Positions 56,801 through 64,000 of a stretch of DNA of 64,000 nucleotides are shown here, in pieces (within the stretch, counting starts at the first letter, position 1; each line of letters begins with the position of its first letter). Source of the DNA: Paroedura picta (lineage: Eukaryota; Chordata; Lepidosauria; Squamata; Gekkonidae); the NCBI RefSeq assembly GCF_049243985.1, contig NC_135375.1:84178674-84242673 (forward strand), given 5' to 3'. A model generated the notes under the pieces. That model saw only the letters and a list, made by a program, of their open reading frames with translations. It searched no databases and was not told the DNA's origin. The translations under genes were made by a program, and so were the position numbers.

Positions 56801-59800
56801 GCCAGTACACACACACACAAACCCAGGTGCAACATCAAAGGTTCACCAAGCCACAGGAGAAAAAAAATGGGACACAGCACAGAAAGATTCATTTACTTTT
56901 TGATGTAGGATATATGCAGACACCCCCTTCAAGGATCGCTGCCTTGTTGTGGCAAGGGGGCTTGCGTAGTTCTGTGAAGCTATGAGCTATACCGTGCAGG
57001 GCCACCCAAGACGGACAGGTCATAGCTGAGAGCTCTGACAAAAGGTGATCCACTGGAGAAGGAAATGGCAAACCACTCCAGTATCTTTGCCATGAAAACT
57101 CTATGGACAGTTCCAATAGGCATAACGATATGACGCTGGAAGATGAGCCCCTCAGGTCGGAAGGTGTCCAATATGCTACTGGGGATGAGCAGACGGCTAG
57201 TACGAGTAGTGCCAGAATGAATGAAGCGACTGGGCCAAAGCCGAAAGGACGCTCAGTTGTGGAAGTAACTGGTGGCGAAAAGACAGTCCGATGCTGTAAA
57301 GATTTTTATTCCATAGGAACCTGGAACGTCAGATCCATGAATCAAGGTAAGCTGGACGTGGTCAAACAAGAAATGAGAAGACTGAACATCGACATTTTAG
57401 GAATCAGTGAACTAAAATGGACAGGAATGGGTGAATTTAATTCAGATGACCATCAGGTATACTACTGTGGACAAGAATCTCGCAGAAGAAATGGAGTAGC
57501 CTTCATAATCAATAAGAGAGTAGGAAAAGCAGTCTTGGGATACAATCTCCAAAATGACAGAATGATCTCAGTTCGAATCCAAGGCAAACCATTCAACATC
57601 ACAGTGATCCAGGTCTATGCCCCAACCACTGCTGCTGAAGAGGATGAAGTTGATCAGTTCTATGAAGCCCTACAACACCTTCTAGAAGCAACGCCAAAAA
57701 ATGATGTACTTATCATCATGGGGGATTGGAATGCTAAAGTAGGAAGCCAAAAGATAACCGGGATAACAGGCAAGTTTGGCCTTGGAGTACAAAATGAAGC
57801 AGGGCACAGGCTGGTAGAATTTTGTCAAGAGAATACAATGGTCATAGCAAACACTCTTTTCCAACAACCCAAGAGACGACTCTACACATGGACATCACCA
57901 GACGGTCAACACAGAAATCAGATTGACTATGTGCTCTGCAGCCAAAGATGGAAAAGTTCTATCCAGTCAATAAAAACAAGACCAGGAGCTGATTGTGGTT
58001 CAGATCATGAGCTTCTTGTTGCAAAATTTAGGCTTAAATTGAAGAAAGTAGGGAAAAGCACTAGGCCACTCAGGTATGAACTAAATCATATCCCCAACGA
58101 ATACACAGTAGAGGTGACAAATAGATTTAAGGAATTAGATCTGATAGACAGAGTGCCTGAAGAACTATGGATGGAGGTTCGCAACATTGTACAAGAGGTA
58201 GCAACTAAAACCATCCCAAAGAAAAAGAAATGCAAGAAATCAAAATGGCTGTCTGAGGAAGCTTTACAAATAGCTAAGGAGAGAAGGGAAGTGAAAGGCA
58301 AGGGAGAAAGAGAAAGATACACCCAATTGAATGCAGAATTCCAGAGAAAAGCTAGAAGAGATAAGAATGCCTTCTTAAATGAACAGTGCAAACAAATAGA
58401 AGAAAACAATAGAATGGGGAGGACCAGAGATCTTTTCAAGAAAATTGGAGATATGAAGAGAACGTTTCATGCAAAGATGGGTATAATAAGGGACCAAAAT
58501 GGTAGGGACCTCACAGAAGCAGAAGAGATTAAACAAAGGTGGCAAAATTATACAGAAGAACTATACAAGAGTGAGCTTAACATCCCTGATGACCACAATG
58601 GGGTAGTTACTGACCTGGAGCCAGACATCCTGGAATGTGAAGTCAAATGGGCCTTAGGAACTCTGAGCAACAATAAAGCTAGTGGTGGTGACAGCATTCC
58701 AGTTGAACTATTCAAAATCTTAAAGGACGATGCAGTAAAAGTGCTACACTCAATATGCCAGCAAATTTGGAAAACTCAACAATGGCCACAGGATTGGAAA
58801 AGGTCAGTTTACATTCCAATCCCAAAGAAGGGCAATGCCAAAGAATGTTCAAACTACCGCACCATTGCACTAATTTCTCATGCTAGCAAAGTTATGCTCA
58901 AAATCCTACAAGCTAGGCTCCAGCAATATGTGGACCGAGAACTTCCAGAAGTACAGGCAGGATTTCGAAGAGGCAGAGGAACTAGAGATCAAATTGCCAA
59001 CATACGCTGGATCATGGAGGAAGCTAGGGAGTACCAGAAGAATGTCTACTTCTGCTTCATTGACTATGCTAAAGCCTTTGATTGTGTGGAGCACAACAAA
59101 TTGTGGCAAGTTCTTAAAGAGATGGGAATACCAGAGCATCTTATTTGTCTCTTGAGAAATTTATATGCAGGTCAAGAAGCAACAGTGAGAACTGAACATG
59201 GAATCACTAACTGGTTCAAAATTGAGAAAGGAGTTCGGCAAGGCTGTATACTGTCGCCTTGCCTATTTAACTTGTATGCAGAGCACATCATGAGAAATGC
59301 GGGATTAGAGGAGTCACAAATTGGGATCAAGATTGCAGGGAGAAATATCAACAACCTCAGATATGCAGATGATACCACTCTAATGGCAGAAAGTGAAGAG
59401 GAACTAAAGAGCCTGTTGATGCGGGTGAAGGAGGAGAGTGCAAAAGTTGGCTTGAAACTCAACATCAAGAAAACGAAGATCATGGCATCCGGCCCTCTCA
59501 ATTCATGGCAAATAGATGGGGAAGAAATGGAGATAGTGACAGATTTTATTTTCCTGGGCTCCAAGATCACTGCAGATGGGGACTGTAGCAAAGAAATTAA
59601 AAGACGCTTGCTCCTGGGGAGGAAAGCTATGGCAAATCTAGACAGCATCCTAAAAAGCAGAGACATCACCCTGCCAACAAAAGTGCGTTTAGTCAAGGCT
59701 ATGGTATTCCCAGTTGCAATGTATGGCTGCGAAAGTTGGACCATAAGGAAGGCCGAGCGTCAAAGAATTGAGGCTTTTGAACTCTGGTGCTGGAGAAGAC

Positions 59801-62459
59801 TCTTGCGAGTCCCTTGGACTGCAAGGCGAACAAACCGATCAGTCCTAGAGGAGATCAACCCTGACTGCACTTTAGAAGGCCAGATCCTGAAGATGAAACT
59901 CAAATACTTTGGCCACCTCATGAGAAGGAAGGACTCCCTGGAGAAGAGCCTAATGCTGGGAGCGATTGAGGGCAAAAGAAGAAGGGGACGACAGAGAATG
60001 AGGTGGCTGGATGGAGTCACTGAAGCAGTAGGTGCAAACTTAAATGGACTCCGGGGAATGGTAGAGGACAGGAAGGCCTGGAGGATCATTGTCCATGGGG
60101 TCGCGATGGGTCGGACACGACTTCGCACATAACAACAACAACAATATGCAGACAAGGAGGACACTTTTTTTTTAAGTGCAATTTTAAATTCAGTTTGGCC
60201 GTTTTTGGAGTTTCTCCCTTATCTTGGTTGTTATCGTAGTGCCCTTTCTGTTGTTTTCTTTCTTGAAGCCCATGAGGAATACTGATTTTTGTGGGGTTGC
60301 CCCAAACTCAGAGGGTGCATATCTATTTAAGTCCTTTCTGCTGTGTGTCACTTTTTAAAAGAGATTTGAGGACAAACTGAAGCATAGTATTTGATCCTGA
60401 ATTGTAAAACAACTGTCCTCTACTGGCTGTCAGAAGGCATGCAAATGGGGAAAAGAGACTGTTTAAAATCTTGAATTCCCCCCCTTCTTTTGTAGTTTGC
60501 CCCCAGGAGGCTGTATGATCTCTGTTAAGAATTACTAAACTAGATGAACTTTCTATAGAAAACCAGTCCCATCCTCCAGAACAGTGGTCCCACGGCTCTT
60601 CCTTGTCCTCCTCCCCGGCTGCTGCCTCAGGGGCTGCCCTGCCACTCTGCCACCAGCTCACCATTGGTGCGCTCCAGCGGTTACCATGGCTGGGGCTCCT
60701 CCTCAGCGTGGCACTGCTGCTAGCAGCACCCCATAGCGGGCGGCAGGAAATCAGGGGCACCGGCAGGAAAGTGAGTGGAGCAGGGGCTCAGGCGGCGGCG
60801 ACGTCCCTCAGCAAAAAACTATCCCCCCCCCCCCCCGAGCCTCAGTAAAATTGTCAAGCGTTGACCAGAACCCGGTGATAAAAAGGTTGGGGGCCACTGC
60901 TCCAGAATATTGTTTATCCTGGGCAGAAAGCATACCTTCTGGTGCTATCAATTCTTTTAATATGAATCTCAGTTAAGGGGAGCATTGACGTCCTGAAGTT
61001 ATCAGTTATTCTGTTTGACAGTTTAGACCTCTTTCTTTTATGGACAATAGAACACCTTTGGAACTTGATCCTTGAAAATAGATATTAATGTATGCAACTT
61101 TTGGTTTTCATGGCATCTTTTTGATATATTTAAATGAATGTAAATATTTGTAGGCTATTTGGCATGGGAAGTCTGTGCAAGCAATTCATCACAACCATCA
61201 ATAGCCAGAATTTTGGAAGGAAAGAAAAATCACCAGAGCCCAACCACTCTGTTGCACTCACCTATAACTGTTAATTGTGAGTTATTCAACCATCTCTGTA
61301 AACTAAGCAGGCCGCATGAACAATTCCATGGATTTCCAAATAGTGTAATGCTGCTCAAATTAAGCGATACTTCAACTTCAAAATATCCAAGGTGGTTATT
61401 TTCTAAATTCAAGATCTTCAAGCTCTCTAGAAATCTGAATACACTTGAATCTAAATGGGCAATTTTGTTGTTCTGTAGATACAAAGTTGTTAGCTTATTT
61501 AAGCCAGCAAAGGCTGCTTGCTCAACTGTTTGGATAGAGTTATTACTGACATCTAGAATGACTAGTTTTGAAAGATTATGAAAGCTGTAGTTACATAGAA
61601 CGGGAATAGCATTGTTGCTCAGGTATAGTTCTGTGATGTCAGAGTTATTGTGCAAAATTTTGATAGCATCATTCAAACTAAGATTCTTATTCCTAAGTGT
61701 AAGAACAGAAGAACTGTTCGCCGTTGCACCTATTGTGTCCTGTTAAAGAAAAAGACAAAAAGTGTTATAGATAAAAATGTATTGCCAAAAAAATGATAAT
61801 GTGGATAGTAGAGGTGTATAGGTGATGGCTGTCAAGCTCCTGTGATTATTTAATGTCATGGAAATTGTTTCTAAAAATCAGTATTTTGTTATTTCCCTAT
61901 AAATGGCTGCTTCCCCCCCCCACCCCAAATAAGGATCCTTTACAAAAGGTGGAAGTAGGTGGAAGTTCATTCTAATTTTTAATTCCACTCTTCCTATCAG
62001 GCACTTAGTGCAGCATATGTGGTTCTGTTCTCCATTTTATCTTCATAATAACAGCATCCATGAATTAGATTCAACCAAGTGAATTAAGAGGTTACTTAGT
62101 CCACCACCTACCCACCATGAAAGGCATGAAAGCAATATCATGGAACCCTTTCATGAAATTAAGGAAGAAGATCCATAAAAAAAGCAAATGATCAGGATCC
62201 TGTTAGAAGGCTTGCTCAGACACTGGTTTAGATCATGGTGTACAATGTACCATATCATATAGAATAGGCAGAAATCAAATTTATAAATTTTACAGTAACT
62301 TCATGTGATAATATGTGTTGGTAGGCGGCTTACAGTGAGTTTTTAGAAGAAGTAGAAAAAGTAGTCGATAAGTTTGATAAAACTTACAACAATGCTCATG
62401 AAAGTGACCAGGGGCAGAAAAAGAACAGCAGCCATTAGTGGGAGCCAAGCAAGTTCCAT
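53861..62459 (-). CDS. LRRC19: LRRC19, leucine-rich repeat transmembrane protein, nested in an IFT74 intron
   Basis: Four coding exons on the minus strand: 62388-62459, 61262-61739, 56144-56326 and 53861-54168, with GT-AG borders, 1041 nt, 346 residues plus stop (human 370). Residues 1-24 are a signal peptide (MELAWLPLMAAVLFLPLV). Residues about 35-150 hold four to five LRRs (ITELYLSNNAIPVL, LVILDVSNNSI, LTTLYLQNNKI, LKILNLENNHL). They are capped by an LRRCT region starting NPWNCSCGLLSLQRWL, with further Cys in exon 3. Several NxS/T sites suggest N-glycosylation. The membrane segment is about 255-277 (FLIGVLIVIVTTTMLIIIAI), followed by a short acidic tail ending FEQFHTFVPEDDGFIEDKYIDT, close to human. 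In mammals LRRC19 is a kidney and gut receptor that activates NF-kB through TRAF proteins. The segment between signal peptide and first LRR is shorter than in human. Intron 2 holds an intact BovB LINE. Confidence 0.93.
54255..54405. repeat. MITE-like repeat (CAAAGCTCCCTTAGTCAGAT type)
   Basis: GATTCAAGTCCAGTAGCTC, AATCAAAGCTCCCTTAGTC and GGTCTTCATTCCAACTCACATC (cited in part) suggest one arm and the loop of a hairpin element, truncated at the right by a CR1. Confidence 0.5.
54405..55018 (+). mobile_element. CR1-type LINE 3' end, interrupted by a hAT fragment
   Basis: GAGACCAAGACATATGAGG, AGTTCCTGACAGAGCGG, GGAACAGGCTTCCTCGGC and GGTTGGACTAGATGACTCC lead to the terminal TCTATGATTCTATGAA. The stretch 54582-54683 is foreign. 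Confidence 0.87.
54582..54683. mobile_element. truncated hAT element inside the CR1
   Basis: CAGCGGTCCCCAACCTTTTTG is a hAT terminus, followed by GGTTGAGGACCGCC and a CpG-rich remnant. No right-hand terminus was found. Confidence 0.7.
55240..55590 (-). mobile_element. L2-type LINE 3' end, reversed
   Basis: ATTTATAGACTGCCACTCTTGG and GGTGGCGGTTTACATAAAAG, then CGCCTGGTGGAAGAGCTCC as the reversed WNELP region (first motif cited in part). Confidence 0.7.
55640..55795. repeat. unassigned dispersed repeat, copy 2
   Basis: GGTGCACCAGGCCAAATG appears twice in tandem, then CAACCTGCCACGACTAAAAC and TCCAGCCTGCAGCCCAGC, as in the copy at 48160. In LRRC19 intron 3. Confidence 0.5.
56330..56911. other. 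LRRC19 intron 2, 3' part, nothing recognised
   Basis: AT-rich and without nameable repeats up to the BovB target site. A short (CA)n lies near 56808-56822. Confidence 0.45.
56923..60143 (+). mobile_element. full-length BovB (RTE-clade) LINE with intact ORF, in LRRC19 intron 2
   Basis: The element spans about 3.2 kb, the usual full length for squamate BovB. It is bracketed by identical 11-bp target duplications ATATGCAGACA at 56912-56922 and 60144-60154. The 5' region has the BovB-like GGAGAAGGAAATGGCAAACC, and the 3' end GGGTCGGACACGACTT is followed by a short (AAC)n tail, as is usual for RTE elements. It is antisense to LRRC19 and sense to IFT74. The perfect duplications and unbroken frame indicate a recent insertion. 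Confidence 0.95.
57103..60132 (+). CDS. BovB ORF: AP endonuclease plus reverse transcriptase, 1009 residues, no stops
   Basis: The N-terminal apurinic-type endonuclease shows GTWNVRSM (72-79), SELKW with the catalytic Glu near 103, GDWNA (207-211), IDYVL (274-278) and GSDHELL (299-305). The reverse transcriptase shows IPIPKKG, AGFRRGRGTRDQI, FIDYAKAFD (near 652), GVRQGCILSP and the YADD catalytic box at 754-757. The C-terminal region with WCWRRLLRVPW and the final MGRTRLRT runs into the 3' end. The start is the first ATG after an in-frame TGA about 57 nt upstream. In the family this protein nicks DNA and copies its own RNA by target-primed reverse transcription. It is not a host gene; whether it is expressed cannot be judged here. 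Confidence 0.95.
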   Translation: MDSSNRHNDMTLEDEPLRSEGVQYATGDEQTASTSSARMNEATGPKPKGRSVVEVTGGEKTVRCCKDFYSIGTWNVRSMNQGKLDVVKQEMRRLNIDILGISELKWTGMGEFNSDDHQVYYCGQESRRRNGVAFIINKRVGKAVLGYNLQNDRMISVRIQGKPFNITVIQVYAPTTAAEEDEVDQFYEALQHLLEATPKNDVLIIMGDWNAKVGSQKITGITGKFGLGVQNEAGHRLVEFCQENTMVIANTLFQQPKRRLYTWTSPDGQHRNQIDYVLCSQRWKSSIQSIKTRPGADCGSDHELLVAKFRLKLKKVGKSTRPLRYELNHIPNEYTVEVTNRFKELDLIDRVPEELWMEVRNIVQEVATKTIPKKKKCKKSKWLSEEALQIAKERREVKGKGERERYTQLNAEFQRKARRDKNAFLNEQCKQIEENNRMGRTRDLFKKIGDMKRTFHAKMGIIRDQNGRDLTEAEEIKQRWQNYTEELYKSELNIPDDHNGVVTDLEPDILECEVKWALGTLSNNKASGGDSIPVELFKILKDDAVKVLHSICQQIWKTQQWPQDWKRSVYIPIPKKGNAKECSNYRTIALISHASKVMLKILQARLQQYVDRELPEVQAGFRRGRGTRDQIANIRWIMEEAREYQKNVYFCFIDYAKAFDCVEHNKLWQVLKEMGIPEHLICLLRNLYAGQEATVRTEHGITNWFKIEKGVRQGCILSPCLFNLYAEHIMRNAGLEESQIGIKIAGRNINNLRYADDTTLMAESEEELKSLLMRVKEESAKVGLKLNIKKTKIMASGPLNSWQIDGEEMEIVTDFIFLGSKITADGDCSKEIKRRLLLGRKAMANLDSILKSRDITLPTKVRLVKAMVFPVAMYGCESWTIRKAERQRIEAFELWCWRRLLRVPWTARRTNRSVLEEINPDCTLEGQILKMKLKYFGHLMRRKDSLEKSLMLGAIEGKRRRGRQRMRWLDGVTEAVGANLNGLRGMVEDRKAWRIIVHGVAMGRTRLRT
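60582..60899. mobile_element. non-autonomous hAT element, family A copy 4 (318 bp)
   Basis: Begins CAGTGGTCCCACGGC, lacking about 45 bp found at the start of its relatives, and ends GGTTGGGGGCCACTG. Target duplication CTCCAGAA at 60574-60581 and 60900-60907. In LRRC19 intron 2. Confidence 0.93.
61745..62385. other. LRRC19 intron 1, nothing recognised
   Basis: AT-rich with a C-run at 61912. No feature could be supported. Confidence 0.45.
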
Positions 62460-63039
62460 TTTCCAAATCTGTGAATTTAGGTTGTTAGGTGTATGTTACC
62501 ACTGGAATATAAAGAAATGCTAACATTCAATATGACATTCAAGAGGAAGCTGAAACTCATGGTTTGTTCATGACAAATTGTGGCCCAAATGGTATCAGAA
62601 GCCTGGGAGCCAAACCTAGTCACTTCACTGGATTCACAAAACAGAATGGGTTGTGGGAAATATGAACTATGTTTCTTAGTCTCACCTGTTTTCCAAAGAG
62701 CTCAAGGCAGCTGACACTGTCTTGTTTCCCCTACTCATGCATCTTTACAACAATTCTATGAGAGGATTAGCATACAGAAGACAGTTTTATCAAGGCTTGT
62801 GATAATACACGCAGCTGTAATCCACCGAGGTATACACATGGAATAGTAAATGCAAGCCGGAATTTTTCTGCCAGCTCCCAACATAACTTTCCAAACTGTT
62901 GTTTACTTATTAAACTGGGAATGTTTAGAGTTTCAGGCGAGAAACTGCTGAAAAGGAAGCCACGTTCAGAACTGTAGATACGTATATCTGGCATGTGTAC
63001 GTCTCTACCGGACAGTTACCTAGATTAAATTAGGTTACT

Positions 63040-63090
63040 AGTTTTTATTTATTTCATTTCCCCTGAATGGGATTTGAGGCGGTTTTGAGC
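63040..63090 (-). mobile_element. short reversed LINE 3' end
   Basis: TTTTTATTTATTTCATTTCCCC and GGCGGTTTTGAGCACATAAACC (cited in part) look like a reversed L2-like terminus. Confidence 0.45.
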
Positions 63091-63129
63091 ACATAAACCT
63101 GCTAACTTTCAGATATTATAGGGGTATTA

Positions 63130-63625
63130 ACCTAACACAGTAGCTGATCTCTTGGGAAACACTTCTTTTGTACAATATTTGGAGGAGATAACCATTTCAT
63201 TATATGCATAAATCTAGCTCTCAGCCTTAATCTGGAACATAAGTTGTGCTGTGGGGAAATGAGGCATCTGGAATCCCTGCATAACTCCTGGAGCTGGGAT
63301 ACATTACAACCAATCTTGTATGACACACTGACTTTGCCCCCAAGAGGCTGGGGCAGGGTAGGAAGAATAGCTTCTGCCTCTTTTAGCCTGAATGCCAGCA
63401 GTCTTCCCTTGGTGAATTCAACAAGCAGATCGGGGAGGGCTTGTGACAGCACACAAGCAATCAGCTGCACCCATTGTATCTGGCCTATCCTGCACCAAGA
63501 CCTGAGGAACCTGAACCTGTAATCAATAAAGCCATGGCCTGCTTCTCCCAAATACACTGTGTCTGTGCTGTCTTTTTCTCTCTCCTGCCTTCATGGGCTG
63601 ATCCCCACTCCAGGCACAATTAATG
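63130..63625 (+). mobile_element. possible solo LTR fossil
   Basis: A self-contained, moderately GC-rich block ends with AATAAAG followed by a CT-rich stretch (GTCTTTTTCTCTCTCCTGCC), as in the R/U5 part of an LTR. No internal retroviral region, no clear paired ends and no target duplication were found. It is a broken relic at most. Confidence 0.3.
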
Positions 63626-63970
63626 GCATTTACTAGAAGCTCAGTACATTTTTGTGAAATGAAATAAAGTGAAAAGATCTTTTTGAAAGCTCTGTTAGTA
63701 ATTTTTTTAATTACCTCAAGCAAAAAGAAATGAAAAAGATAACAAAATATAACACCAGTAGAGGCAAATGTACAGGTAAGGAACTATTAAAGGTTCCAGG
63801 TGATGAAAACAGGTGAAACAATATCAGCCATTAAAATTAATGGGTGGCAAATTATTTCATGCTACATGGGTAGGGGTTAAAGCTCATGTACAGATTGGTA
63901 CTAATTGCTGCAGGATCAGGATTGGAGCAACAGAGGATATTGTCCATTTCCTTGTTTTAATACCATATAT

Positions 63971-64000
63971 CAGGTGTAGTCAACCTGTGGTCCTCCAGAT
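63971..64000. mobile_element. start of a further palindromic hAT MITE, cut by the window edge
   Basis: CAGGTGTAGTCAACCTGTGG followed by TCCTCCAGAT matches the left arm of the element at 41119-41250 with a few changes. Confidence 0.7.

Noticed and set aside
57103-60132. The 1009-codon frame as a host or transferred gene
   Set aside because: Target duplications, endonuclease plus RT domains and the 3' tail show it is the BovB LINE ORF.
53030-64000. A further IFT74 coding exon in this interval
   Set aside because: I looked for the conserved continuation (KEKQIRSVEEEIEQEKQ-like) on the plus strand and found nothing; the human layout also has LRRC19 in this intron.

Overview
The window reads as a stretch of a squamate reptile (lizard-type) genome. 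The host genes are a vertebrate block matching human 9p21 in order and orientation. The repeats are a squamate set: a BovB (RTE) LINE, Sauria SINEs, 5S-rRNA-derived SINEs, L2- and CR1-type LINEs, and many non-autonomous hAT elements. I cannot name the species.

Genes, left to right. CAAP1 (minus) enters from the left edge with its first four coding exons (3530-15882). PLAA (minus, 18670-41572) is complete: 14 coding exons with GT-AG borders add to 2385 nt, 794 residues plus stop. IFT74 (plus) starts from a shared head-to-head promoter at about 41573-41945. Its first seven coding exons (44786-53029) are present and the gene runs off the right edge. LRRC19 (minus, 53861-62459) is complete in four coding exons (346 residues) and sits, in antisense, inside the IFT74 intron that begins at 53030.

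The genes do not form a pathway. CAAP1 is an apoptosis regulator, PLAA a ubiquitin-binding p97/VCP cofactor, IFT74 a core ciliary transport subunit and LRRC19 a leucine-rich membrane receptor. What links them is conserved synteny, the divergent PLAA/IFT74 promoter (with an RFX X-box-like site and a ZNF143-type site) and the nesting of LRRC19.

Most non-coding sequence is transposon-derived. The standout is a full-length BovB at 56923-60143 with one uninterrupted 1009-residue endonuclease/reverse-transcriptase frame and perfect 11-bp target duplications, lying in LRRC19 intron 2. Other notable structures are a three-level nest (a long-inverted-repeat hAT-like element split by a CR1, which is split by a Sauria SINE) at 607-3405; two GC-rich elements built of hairpins at about 11898-12245 and 52362-52512; a minisatellite at 13150-13715; very long ATGT and ATCT arrays seeded at LINE tails in PLAA intron 8; and a 98%-identical 190-bp duplication between two IFT74 introns. 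I found no clearly new protein-coding system. The best candidates for undescribed biology are the hairpin-rich elements and the unassigned GC-rich block at 46800-47960.
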